The position numbers were made by a program, and so were the translations under genes. 9,235 nucleotides of DNA. Origin: Limisphaerales bacterium. GTDB taxonomy: Bacteria > Verrucomicrobiota > Verrucomicrobiae > Limisphaerales > UBA11358. This document shows, one piece after another, positions 1-7,484 of this stretch. Every line of letters starts with the position of its first letter. Within the stretch, counting starts at the first letter, position 1. Location: assembly GCA_003152145.1 (NCBI GenBank), contig PLZL01000378.1, positions 7,247 through 16,481 on the forward strand. The letters run 5' to 3'. The notes under the pieces were generated by a model. That model was given only the letters and a program-made list of their open reading frames with translations, was not told the DNA's origin and searched no databases.

Positions 1-383
1 TGCAGCCACACGGACGACGAGCCGGGCCCGCCGTTGAAGCAAAACGTCACCGGCCGCGCGGCCTTGTTGGTCTCGCCCGCGCGCGTGTAGGCGATGTAAA
101 AAACCGACGCGCGCACCGTGCCCGTGGAGTTGAGCACCGGCAACATCCCCGTCTCGGCCACGTAGGTGACGGTGGTGCCACCACCTGGCAAGGTGCCGGC
201 GATGGTGATCGTATTGGTCGTGAAGACCGGCTTGTGCGTGGCGTCGGGAATGATGGCGGCCTCGTTTTTTTCGACCGGCGCATTGGTTTTAGCGTCGGAC
301 GGATTGGTTTTGGGCGCGTCGGCGGCGTAGAGGCGGCCGGCGAGGACGAGCGGCAGCAGCAAACAGATTTTTTTCATGGCCAT
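1..383 (-). CDS. Secreted S10 serine carboxypeptidase-like protein, N-terminal part (cut by window edge)
   Basis: Reading the minus strand from ATG 383-381 gives 127 open codons that run off the left edge of the window. The protein starts MAMKKICLLLPLVLAGRLYA followed by ADAP, a signal peptide with probable cleavage after the Ala-rich site near residues 20-22, so it should be exported. A Thr/Pro/Ala-rich linker follows to about residue 50, then a beta-rich segment. Residues 116-124 read FNGGPGSSS, the conserved motif of peptidase family S10 that forms the oxyanion hole in carboxypeptidase Y-type enzymes. The catalytic Ser, Asp and His lie further on and are outside the window, so activity cannot be judged. 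An alternative start is the second ATG (377-375), which would lose only two residues. There is no Shine-Dalgarno sequence upstream. It is divergent from the large secreted protein gene at 750. Family assignment rests on the single strong motif plus the export signal. Confidence 0.85.
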   Translation of the reverse strand, partial: MAMKKICLLLPLVLAGRLYAADAPKTNPSDAKTNAPVEKNEAAIIPDATHKPVFTTNTITIAGTLPGGGTTVTYVAETGMLPVLNSTGTVRASVFYIAYTRAGETNKAARPVTFCFNGGPGSSSVWL

Positions 384-749
384 TTTGTTGTTTTGCACCG
401 GAAAGAATGCGCTTTCAGCTCATTGGGCGCAAGCCATGTGTCGCGCCGGTGCCGGTCCGGTGCCGGTCTTGTGAATTCTGTGAATTTGTGAATAACTTTT
501 CTGAAAGATCCTTGCCGACGGCGGGAATTTCTGCGAGAAAGGAGGCGCGACCAAGGTTGACCGATTTGAAATATGAGACAAAAGGCCGGCTCTATTCAGG
601 AACGCGGCGGGCGGGTTGAAACCAGCGGGATGAATCATCCGCTCCGGGGAGAATTTTTGTTTCATGCCCGCCACGATTTCAAAACGGTTTCACGCTCATC
701 GGATTTCTTGTCGTCACCGCCATTCAAAATTAACAACTAAAAAACACCC
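384..749. other. Divergent intergenic region with small repeats; no convincing gene
   Basis: This gap separates two divergent secreted-protein genes and should hold both promoters, but I could not pick convincing -35/-10 pairs. It contains a perfect 11-bp tandem duplication (CCGGTGCCGGT at 446-456 and 457-467). Directly beside it are three GTGAAT words at 471-494. A small imperfect hairpin lies at 624-643 (arms AGCG-G-GATG and CATCCGCT, loop AAT). Open frames of 70-85 codons cross the gap on both strands, but they have no recognisable domains or ribosome binding sites and overlap one another, so I treat them as non-coding. The last 30 bases before the ATG at 750 are A-rich. Confidence 0.6.
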
Positions 750-3236
750 ATGAAAAAACTAACAGCCCTAGCTCTCATCTCATTTCTGGCTGCCGTGTCC
801 GTGCGCGCCAGTTTACTTTTCTATGATGGCTTTCAATACACCAACGGACCGGTCATCATTAGCTCCATCACCCCACCCCCCACCGGCCCCGCCGGCACAA
901 ACTCCCTCTGGATCAGGGATTCTGGAACCGCTGCGTCGTCTGATATGTATTTTGTTAACTCAAATTTGCAGGTGTGCGCCACTGGTGGAAGTCTTATCAG
1001 CCGCCAGGATGATTGCTTCCGTCTATTGGTTCAAACGAATTGGGCTTTAGCGAATGCCGGCCTTCCCGGTGGTTCCGGCAATTACGGTATAGAATCCCCA
1101 ACAGCCGGGACCAACAATCTCAGCGAACCGCCTCAGTTGATTTATGCCAGTTTCACCGTAATTTGTGCGACCAGTATCACCAATTATACAAATACTCTCG
1201 ACTCCGTCGTCAATTCAAATACCCCCGTCATCAATGGAGTTGGACTCCCCAATGGAGCTGGAAGTTACTTTTGCAGTTTTTATAACACTTTTTATGGTTA
1301 TTGTGGCCGTGTTCAAGCTTTCACCAATGGCACCGTCGTGCCAAACACCTGGCGGCTTGGCGTAACCGATAATGTTCTCGCAACCAACTTGGCAAACGGT
1401 GGCTTTCCGGTGGATTTGGCGGTGAATACTCCCTATCAAGTCGTTGAGGAATTTGATCCGTTTAACAACAAGGCCGCCACCATTTGGGTCAATCCTATTA
1501 ATATAAACCAAACCGGCTTCAGTCCTGTTGATCCACATTACACCGCCAGTGACCTTAGTAACGCTGCCCTCACAAATGCGTTGAATGCCTTTGCGTTCCG
1601 GCAAGCCTCCAGCTTTGGCAATGCAACTTTCCTGATTACCAACCTTGCCGTGGCGACCACCTTTGCCGAGGCGATGACCAATATTTGGGCAACCAACGCT
1701 CGGCCACCAGTCATTGTTTATCAACCGGTGAGCAGCACCACCAACTTTGTCAACGGTTCATTCTCGCTGTCCGCGGTGGCCAACGGTCAGGGGTTGGGCA
1801 ACCTCACTTATCAGTGGCAGCAAGGCGGCACCAACTACACCGGCGGCGACAACGGCGCTAATCACAACATTCTTACCGTCTCCAGCGCGCAGGCCACCGA
1901 TAGCGGCAATTTCACACTGATTGCCACCACTCCTTACGGGCTGTCGGCCACCAGTTCCGTCGCCAAGGTGCTGATCACTGCCGCGCTCTTGCCGCCTTCG
2001 TTTGTCACCGAACCGGTCAGTCAGACTGCCTATAAAGGGCAAACGGTGACTCTCTCAACTTCAGTGACGAGTCCTGGCAACGTCACCTACACGTGGTATT
2101 CCAACAATGTTGTCGTTACTGCCGGGCAGAACGATAACGGCTACTCTTCTTCTTATGTGCTCAATAATGTGCAGACCAATCTTTCGGGCGCAATATTTAA
2201 GGTGGCCGTGACCAATGATTACGCGAATTATCCCACCAATGGCGTCGTCAGCACCAATGCCGCGCTGACGGTTCTCGATACGCCGGTGGTTTCGATTGCC
2301 TACCTGCGCTCGTTGGTGGATCCGGTCACTTTCAATCCTACGAACACACCTCCGTCCATACCTTATCAGGTCACCGGCACCGTAACCACCTATACCAACC
2401 TGACTACCGGCAATACGTCTTCCTACTACTTGCAGGATGGCACGGGTGGCATCAACATCTTCGCTACGCTGGCCTCGACTTTCCGTCCCGCACAGGGCGA
2501 TGTTGTCACTTGGATCGGTGTTTTGTCCAGCTTCAACACCGGACTGGAACTTTATGCCGATCCCAGTGGTTCCTATCCTTATACGTCTTACACCGACACC
2601 GGCACGACTAACGCGTTGCCTGCGCCGATAGTCATTCCATTCAACGTCACCAATGCATACGGTTTCGCCTATGTGAACACTAATCTCGCCGGCTCGCTGG
2701 TGCAACTTACCGATGTTCATTTCGGCACCAATGCGGGGCTGGTTCTTTCAACCAGTGCCAATAACACGGTAACGATAACCAACTCCAGCGGACAAAGTTT
2801 CAATCTGACCTTCTTTGATCTGGACTTGGACACGGCGGGTAAAACCCTGCCCACAAACGCTTATTCAGTCACCGGCGTCCTCTATGGTTTTCAACCGACC
2901 TTCAGTGTTGGCGTAACCCGGTGGGCCGATATTGTGACCAACCCGCCACCGCCTCCCCCGATGATCATCCCGACGAATTCGGCGCGCATCACCCGCATCA
3001 CCATCGCCAACGGGAACGTGGTGATTACCGGGACGAACGCGCAGGCGACCGGCGTCTATTACCTGCTGGCGAGCACGAACATGGCGTTGCCGTTGAGCCT
3101 GTGGATACCGGTGGCGACCAATGTGGTAAACACCAATGGCGCCAGTGGCGCGTTCACGTTCATCGGCACCAACGTGGTGACTCCCGGCGGCAAGCAGCAG
3201 TTCTACATTTTGAGCAACACCAACGCCAACCACTAG
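750..3236 (+). CDS. Large secreted multidomain protein: LamG-like, two Ig-like, OB-fold-like and C-terminal beta domain
   Basis: This 828-residue protein begins with a signal peptide (MKKLTALALISFLAAVSVRA, likely cut after Ala20). Residues 21-316 form a LamG/concanavalin-like region opening with the LLFYDGFQYTNG motif common at the mature start of Verrucomicrobial secreted proteins. Two Ig-like domains follow: 319-411, with Y-Q-W and D-S-G-N-F-T landmarks, and 415-510, with T-Y-T-W-Y-S. Residues 512-730 look like one or two OB-fold-type modules (V-T-G-T-V, Y-Y-L-Q-D-G-T-G-G-I, G-S-L-V-Q-L-T-D-V). A Pro run at 732-737 links to a C-terminal beta domain (738-828) with the Y-Y-L-L-A-S-T-N, W-I-P-V-A-T-N and Q-F-Y-I-L pattern frequent at the ends of secreted proteins in this phylum. 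The protein is rich in Asn and Thr. No catalytic motif, LPxTG or PEP-CTERM anchor is visible. A surface-binding or adhesin-like role is inference. It is transcribed alone and ends at the terminator at 3258. Confidence 0.9.
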   Translation: MKKLTALALISFLAAVSVRASLLFYDGFQYTNGPVIISSITPPPTGPAGTNSLWIRDSGTAASSDMYFVNSNLQVCATGGSLISRQDDCFRLLVQTNWALANAGLPGGSGNYGIESPTAGTNNLSEPPQLIYASFTVICATSITNYTNTLDSVVNSNTPVINGVGLPNGAGSYFCSFYNTFYGYCGRVQAFTNGTVVPNTWRLGVTDNVLATNLANGGFPVDLAVNTPYQVVEEFDPFNNKAATIWVNPININQTGFSPVDPHYTASDLSNAALTNALNAFAFRQASSFGNATFLITNLAVATTFAEAMTNIWATNARPPVIVYQPVSSTTNFVNGSFSLSAVANGQGLGNLTYQWQQGGTNYTGGDNGANHNILTVSSAQATDSGNFTLIATTPYGLSATSSVAKVLITAALLPPSFVTEPVSQTAYKGQTVTLSTSVTSPGNVTYTWYSNNVVVTAGQNDNGYSSSYVLNNVQTNLSGAIFKVAVTNDYANYPTNGVVSTNAALTVLDTPVVSIAYLRSLVDPVTFNPTNTPPSIPYQVTGTVTTYTNLTTGNTSSYYLQDGTGGINIFATLASTFRPAQGDVVTWIGVLSSFNTGLELYADPSGSYPYTSYTDTGTTNALPAPIVIPFNVTNAYGFAYVNTNLAGSLVQLTDVHFGTNAGLVLSTSANNTVTITNSSGQSFNLTFFDLDLDTAGKTLPTNAYSVTGVLYGFQPTFSVGVTRWADIVTNPPPPPPMIIPTNSARITRITIANGNVVITGTNAQATGVYYLLASTNMALPLSLWIPVATNVVNTNGASGAFTFIGTNVVTPGGKQQFYILSNTNANH

Positions 3237-3257
3237 CCAACGCACGGGAAAAAACTC

Positions 3258-3286
3258 AAGGGCGGCCGGCAACGGCCGCCCTTTTT
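3258..3286 (+). terminator. Intrinsic terminator of the large secreted protein gene
   Basis: Twenty-one bases after the TAG stop there is a perfect 9-bp GC-rich stem: GGGCGGCCG at 3260-3268 and CGGCCGCCC at 3273-3281. The GNRA-type loop GCAA (3269-3272) closes it, and TTTTT follows at 3282-3286. The two A residues at 3258-3259 can also pair with the first T residues. This is a textbook Rho-independent terminator on the plus strand. It closely matches the terminator at 8501-8529. Confidence 0.92.
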
Positions 3287-3309
3287 ATTACGATTCCTTT
3301 TTCTCAGTA

Positions 3310-3330
3310 GCAGCCGACATGAGTCGGCTC
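3310..3330 (+). repeat. REP-like palindrome, copy A of an inverted pair
   Basis: This 21-nt element has a 7-bp stem, AGCCGAC (3312-3318) with GTCGGCT (3323-3329), around loop ATGA. It matches the reverse complement of the element at 3371-3391 at 18 of 21 positions. No T-run follows, so it is not a simple terminator. It has the look of a dispersed REP-type extragenic palindrome, but copy number in the genome cannot be seen from here. Confidence 0.65.
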
Positions 3331-3370
3331 AAATTCCCTTGTGAAATCCAGTTTGGGTGTCAAGAGATCA

Positions 3371-3391
3371 GAGCCGGCTCACGCCGGCTGC
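3371..3391 (-). repeat. REP-like palindrome, copy B of an inverted pair
   Basis: The element has a 7-bp stem, AGCCGGC (3372-3378) with GCCGGCT (3383-3389), around loop TCAC (GTGA on the minus strand). It is the inverted partner of the element at 3310-3330, 40 nt away. Of the three differences, two form one compensatory change: an A-T stem pair in copy A is a G-C pair here. The third lies in the loop. Confidence 0.65.
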
Positions 3392-3674
3392 CACGATTTT
3401 TCAGGCAGGTTCCAAACCAACTTCGGTATGGCGCGCGAGTCATCACAAACGCATCCGTCTGAACAGCCACGTCTAGTTTCCGGCGTCTGGTTGTGAAATC
3501 ATGTCGGCCTGGATTCTTCAAAAAAGATCAGGTCGCATCGTCTGGCTCGCAGCGCTTCTGTCCCAATGCTTTGCCGAACAAATAACACCACTTTTATTTT
3601 GCATTTTTATTGTGCGAGGCGTAAGAAAGCAGTTGGAAGCCATCCTCACAAGGCATATTGAACCTGAATCTTTG

Positions 3675-4982
3675 ATGAAAACAAAAGGCCTCGGTCTGTT
3701 CATCGTGCTGGCGTTGCTCTCAATCGCCCATGCCCAAGGCACTGCGCTACTATTCCGAAAATCCTCCTCTCCAACGGTTCCGGCAAAACAAACAATGGCC
3801 AGCCGCGCGCCGCTCATGCTGTTCTCTTTCTCGCCCGATTCAAACCCCGGCACTTTCAATAATAACCCGGACAATCCAGACCCGACCACTGCGTCCGGCT
3901 TCACGAACATCGTAAATTATTTGAACGGCTCCGGTTTGAGTTCAATCGTTCGCGGCATTGATTTGGATGACGGCTGGTATAATGTCTCCTCGACTTGGCC
4001 CACGAACGGCACGGTGAATTTCGCCCATACCAACGGGGAGTATGTGGAATTGTGGATTGGCCAAAATTCCCCGATTACCAACGGCGTGGGGGGCAACTAC
4101 GATGGTTACATCGAGACAAATAAGCTCGTCTGGGTCAACGCCTTTTCCAACTACATTGCTCAAGGCTTTGATTCAATCAAGCTCGACCCGTCTTTTGGAG
4201 TCACTGATATGGGACAAGACTGGAGCTTGTGGGAAACAACGGAATGGATGAAAACAACGGTTCAGACGCTCGCCGGCGAGATGGGGCGCTCTGTTGCAGT
4301 AAGCGCCAAAGGGAACAGCTTTTCCCCGCTCAACTTGAACGGCTACGCCCACTGGGATTACGGCCTCTCCATACTGTATGGGACAAGCGACACGTGGCAG
4401 AACATGGTTCACACGTTCATTAACATCGTCGGCGGGAACAATTTTGGCTCTGGCGGCTGCTATCCGTTTTACCCGGAGTTCGGCGATTTCAACGGCAATT
4501 TGACCAACCTTCAAGGCTTCCTCTCGCTCGCCGCCATCGCGCCCCTCTCCACTTATCTGGCCCAAACGAACCTTACGGCGGGGGCTGTGGCGCTGCTGAC
4601 GAACACCGACTGGCAGGCGATTTACCAGAACATTTCCGGCACGTTTGGTTACATGGTTTATTCCAACAACGTGACCGGCGAGGAAATCTGGATTCGGTCG
4701 CTCGGTAACAATGAATGGGGGGTTTGCTTTGCCAACCTCACCTATGCCGGCTCCCTGACGGACACCATCATCTGGCCGCAGCTTGGCATCCCGTCGAACG
4801 TGCCGATGCAAGTGCGCGACGTTTGGAACCAGACCAACGCCGTGTTCACCGGCAGCTTTACCTACACCACGCCGTCAAATTGCGCGACGCTGTTTCGGAT
4901 CGGTCCCGGCCTCACGACCAATGTCGTCACCGGCGGCGTGACGCTGCACTTCGTCAACGGCGTCCTCACCGGCGCGTGGTGA
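3675..4982 (+). CDS. Secreted divergent GH27-like (alpha-galactosidase-type) glycoside hydrolase-like protein
   Basis: From ATG 3675 the protein has 435 residues and a clean signal peptide (MKTKGLGLFIVLALLSIAHA, cut before Gln21). The frame stays open to ATG 3501, but that would bury the signal peptide behind 58 residues, so I chose 3675. The fold looks like GH27/GH36-type TIM-barrel enzymes. Residues 95-101 contain D-L-D-D-G-W, like the substrate-binding D-D-C/G-W motif. Residues 166-171 (D-S-I-K-L-D) match the strand carrying the nucleophile, giving Asp171 as candidate. Residues about 336-411 resemble the GH27 C-terminal beta-sandwich (E-E-I-W-I-R-S-L then V-R-D-V-W-N then T-Y-T-T-P). The usual N-terminal G-W-N-S-W is not seen (A-P-L-M-L-F at 45-50), and the expected acid/base Asp region (Y-G-T-S-D-T-W, 235-241) seems altered. 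Substrate is unknown; an inactive or differently specialised protein is possible. It is convergent with the membrane/TPR gene. Confidence 0.75.
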   Translation: MKTKGLGLFIVLALLSIAHAQGTALLFRKSSSPTVPAKQTMASRAPLMLFSFSPDSNPGTFNNNPDNPDPTTASGFTNIVNYLNGSGLSSIVRGIDLDDGWYNVSSTWPTNGTVNFAHTNGEYVELWIGQNSPITNGVGGNYDGYIETNKLVWVNAFSNYIAQGFDSIKLDPSFGVTDMGQDWSLWETTEWMKTTVQTLAGEMGRSVAVSAKGNSFSPLNLNGYAHWDYGLSILYGTSDTWQNMVHTFINIVGGNNFGSGGCYPFYPEFGDFNGNLTNLQGFLSLAAIAPLSTYLAQTNLTAGAVALLTNTDWQAIYQNISGTFGYMVYSNNVTGEEIWIRSLGNNEWGVCFANLTYAGSLTDTIIWPQLGIPSNVPMQVRDVWNQTNAVFTGSFTYTTPSNCATLFRIGPGLTTNVVTGGVTLHFVNGVLTGAW

Positions 4983-5140
4983 TCCGTTTTCATCCGTGAA
5001 TTTATGCCCGATGTCGACAAAAATTTGAAAGTTGCCATCGAGGACGACGCCAGCTCGTTGCAGGACGCCGGCACCAAGGGCGGCGGCACCAGCACCGGCG
5101 CGACATGTCAAGTCACCGGCACCAGCGGCCAGCCGGAGGC
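4983..5140. other. Convergent gap between two gene ends
   Basis: The two flanking genes converge on this 158-bp gap. It holds repeated GGCACC words (about 5070-5130) and the word ATCCGTGAAT at 4992-5001. I could not find a stem followed by a T-run on either strand, so how either transcript ends is not evident. Open frames that cross it (5004-5291 plus, 4875-5195 minus) overlap the flanking genes and show no family features. Confidence 0.5.
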
Positions 5141-7381
5141 TCACAAACCGCGCCACGGTTCGGATCGTTGGAAATGTTCCAGCATGAGTGAGCATTCGTT
5201 GACCAGTTGCTGGCGACTGGCTTTGGCCGCCAGGTCTTTCGCGGTTTGCACAGTCTTTATGGCCGCTTCAAACTGGCCGGTTTCGGCATAAGCGGCGGCG
5301 AGCGTTTTCAATTTCACCGGGTCTTGCTCACCGGTCAATTCGCAGGCGCGTTCGGACATCTTGACCGCTTCCGGCCCGTTGCGAAAATCCGGATTGGCGT
5401 CGGTGCTCAAAATCCAGGCGAGGCCGTCGAGGGCATCGGGAAAATCGGGCTGCATCAGGAGGGCGCTGGCGTATTGGCTCATGGCCTCGCGCGCCCTTTT
5501 CAAATGGGCGAGCGCCACGGCGAATTCGTAGTGCGCCTTCGGATCGGGCAAATCGCCTCGCACAATTTTGGAAAACAGGTCCGCCGCTTCCGGCCACTGT
5601 TGTTGCTGATTCAAGGCAAAGGCCAGATTCAACCGCGTCTCCGAATTTGTCGGATCCAACCGCATGGCCTCGCGAAGCTGGACGGCGCCTTCCGTGAGCT
5701 TGCCTTTTTGGATCAATAAAATTCCGAGATTGTTGTGGGCCAGCGCCAGTTTGGGGTCAATTTCCAGGGCGGCGTGGTAATGTTCAACGGCCGCGTCGAG
5801 TTTGCCTAGTGTGTGAAGCAACCGGGCGAGGTTGTTTTGGGCGACGGCGGAATCAGGATTGAGCTTCAGCGCGGCGTTGTAATGCGCCATCGCCTCGTCA
5901 TATTTCTTTTGTTTGGCCAGCGCGATGCCCATGAAGATGTGCGTCTGCTCTTGGGTGGGCCTGAACCAAAGCGACTTTTGATACTCGGCGACGGCTTCAT
6001 CCAATTTGCCCTGCTCATCCAGCGCGTTCCCCAGAAAAAAATGCGCCTCGGGAAAACCCGGCGAGTAGCGCAAGGCCGTCCGATAATACCCCATCGCTTC
6101 ATCATATTTATGTTCCTTGGCGAGCAGGCTGCCCAGAATGGTGATGGCCATGTAATTTTTCGGCGTGACTTTATCGGTGTGTTCAAACAGCGAGCGGGTG
6201 TTCTGCCAATAACCCAGTTGTGCCGATGTCGCCGCGATCAGCCCGGCGGCCACAATCACGGACGCGCATTGCAGAACCAGCAGGCTTTTGATGATTTCAC
6301 AGGCGAACCAGACGATGGCCACGAACAAGCCGATCAATGGAAGATACGTGTAGCGGTCGGCCCAGGCTTGATCGCCCACCTGCACCAGCCCGATGACCGG
6401 GACGAGCGTGCCGAGATACCACAGCCAGCCCACCATGAGCCAGGGCCGACACCGCATGTTTAGCGCCAACAATGTTGTCAGCCCCAGCACGATGATGGCG
6501 CACGCGATGGTCAACGTCGGGAGATGGATTTGATAGGGATAATAAACGGCCAGATTTTGCGGGACAAACATCGCGACCAGATAGTGATTGTAAGCCACCA
6601 GCGCATGGGCGACGCGCTGGGAAACTGGCAGCCCGGCGGTGGAGACAATCGCGAGTTCCTGCGCCCGCAATGTCAGCACGCAGGCGATGGCGCTCAAGGC
6701 CAGAAACGGAATTTTCTCCACGACCAATCGCCTGACACTCGCCACCCGCCACCCGTCACCTGTCACCCGCCCGAGCGGCCAGTAATCCAGCAGCAGCAGC
6801 ACGAATGGCAGGGTCACTCCCATCGGTTTGGCCATCAGGCAGAGGACAAATGAGCCGAGCGCGAACAGATAACGGGCAATGGATGGTCTGGCGGCATGAC
6901 GGACGTAGAGCCACAGCGTGAGCATCCAGAAAAAGGCGCAGAGCACGTCCTTTCTTTCGGCCACCCAGGCCACGGATTCGACGTGGAGCGGATGCCACGC
7001 AAACAGCGCCGCCACCGCCGCGCTGCGCCACATCGCGTTCGTCATCCGGTTCAAAACTGAAAACAAGAGCAGCGTGCTGGCGATGTGAAGCAAAATGCTT
7101 GTCAGGTGATGGCCGCCGGCGCGTGCGCCGTAGAACTGGCAATCAGCCATGTGCGACAGCCAGGCCAGCGGATGCCAGTTGCCGGCGTGGAAACCGAAGG
7201 CCCAGACCAGACCTGTCCACGATAAACCCGCCTGCACCCGCGGATTATCGGTCACATACTGCTGGTCATCGTATTCGACAAAACCATGGTGGAGAGCCGG
7301 CAGATACACGGCCAGCGTGACCAAAGCCAGCCCACCGTAAATGAGGCACCGGCTTTGGAATTGTGGATCGCGCGTCCGCAT
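5141..7381 (-). CDS. Polytopic membrane protein with C-terminal TPRs, TMTC/PMT-like (possible GT-C sugar transferase)
   Basis: This 746-residue protein has about eleven hydrophobic segments in residues 12-390, then a TPR region. Nine consecutive TPR-like units start near 410, 444, 478, 512, 546, 580, 614, 648 and 688, mostly 34 residues each. In the first loop after membrane segment 1 lies E-Y-D-D-Q-Q-Y (36-42), an acidic pair of the kind used by GT-C transferases. Residues 130-145 read HPLHVESVAWVAERKD, a hallmark shared with eukaryotic TMTC proteins, which are O-mannosyltransferases (family GT105). By analogy this could move a sugar from a polyprenyl-phosphate carrier to exported proteins, but bacterial members are often annotated only as TPR or O-GlcNAc transferase-like and substrate is unknown. 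The start ATG 7381-7379 has no Shine-Dalgarno sequence. Residues 204-216 are encoded by a tandem heptamer repeat. The gene is divergent from the prepilin-like gene. Confidence 0.85.
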   Translation of the reverse strand: MRTRDPQFQSRCLIYGGLALVTLAVYLPALHHGFVEYDDQQYVTDNPRVQAGLSWTGLVWAFGFHAGNWHPLAWLSHMADCQFYGARAGGHHLTSILLHIASTLLLFSVLNRMTNAMWRSAAVAALFAWHPLHVESVAWVAERKDVLCAFFWMLTLWLYVRHAARPSIARYLFALGSFVLCLMAKPMGVTLPFVLLLLDYWPLGRVTGDGWRVASVRRLVVEKIPFLALSAIACVLTLRAQELAIVSTAGLPVSQRVAHALVAYNHYLVAMFVPQNLAVYYPYQIHLPTLTIACAIIVLGLTTLLALNMRCRPWLMVGWLWYLGTLVPVIGLVQVGDQAWADRYTYLPLIGLFVAIVWFACEIIKSLLVLQCASVIVAAGLIAATSAQLGYWQNTRSLFEHTDKVTPKNYMAITILGSLLAKEHKYDEAMGYYRTALRYSPGFPEAHFFLGNALDEQGKLDEAVAEYQKSLWFRPTQEQTHIFMGIALAKQKKYDEAMAHYNAALKLNPDSAVAQNNLARLLHTLGKLDAAVEHYHAALEIDPKLALAHNNLGILLIQKGKLTEGAVQLREAMRLDPTNSETRLNLAFALNQQQQWPEAADLFSKIVRGDLPDPKAHYEFAVALAHLKRAREAMSQYASALLMQPDFPDALDGLAWILSTDANPDFRNGPEAVKMSERACELTGEQDPVKLKTLAAAYAETGQFEAAIKTVQTAKDLAAKASRQQLVNECSLMLEHFQRSEPWRGL
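6736..6770. repeat. Five tandem heptamers inside the membrane/TPR gene
   Basis: On the plus strand five units of exactly 7 bp follow one another: CACTCGC, CACCCGC, CACCCGT, CACCTGT, CACCCGC. The consensus is CACYYGY. They encode residues about 204-216 (G-R-V-T-G-D-G-W-R-V-A-S-V) in the loop after the L-L-L-D-Y-W-P-L segment. The array is 35 bp, not a multiple of three, yet the gene stays in frame. Confidence 0.8.
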
Positions 7382-7484
7382 GGCGTCAGCATGATGCGGC
7401 GGATGGGCGTTTTTTCAATGGCAAAGCTCCGGAAACGGTCATCAAAACGTAACGAAAAAATAATCGAAAACTTATTCACAATCC

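Larger units (their letters stand above)
3287..3674. other. Intergenic region before the GH27-like gene
   Basis: This 388-bp stretch lies between the terminator of the upstream gene and the preferred start of the GH27-like gene. Besides the two REP-like palindromes, nothing else is clear. A possible but weak plus-strand promoter is TTGCCG (3571-3576), an 18-bp spacer and TATTTT (3595-3600), about 75 bases before the ATG at 3675. The reading frame is open back to an ATG at 3501, but that extension is best read as leader. Confidence 0.4.

Noticed and set aside
420..674. Minus-strand open frame of 84 codons upstream of the S10 gene
   Set aside because: It overlaps a plus-strand open frame and the tandem 11-bp repeat, shows no signal or domain, and would block the promoter region of a divergent pair.
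2061..2720. 219-codon minus-strand frame inside the large secreted protein gene
   Set aside because: It is antisense to a well-supported coding region and its Arg/Gly/Ile-rich product has no recognisable features.
3310..3391. Reading the palindrome pair as a CRISPR array or attachment site
   Set aside because: Only two copies in opposite orientation, no regular spacers, no cas or integrase gene in view.
3501..3674. 58-codon upstream extension of the GH27-like frame from ATG 3501
   Set aside because: It would place 58 residues before a clean signal peptide; the internal ATG 3675 gives a normal exported protein. The extension also lacks a ribosome binding site.
4875..5195. Minus-strand 106-codon frame across the convergent gap
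   Set aside because: Overlaps the 3' ends of both flanking genes; the Gly/Ala-rich product looks like a shadow of GC-rich DNA.
5004..5291. Plus-strand 95-codon frame just after the GH27-like stop
   Set aside because: Half of it runs antisense through the end of the membrane/TPR gene, and the rest is low-complexity Gly/Thr; no family feature.
487..7480. DnaA-box-like TTATTCACA at 487-495 (minus) and 7472-7480 (plus), as possible origin signs
   Set aside because: Only two isolated copies 7 kb apart, with no cluster, no AT-rich unwinding region and no dnaA or dnaN gene nearby.
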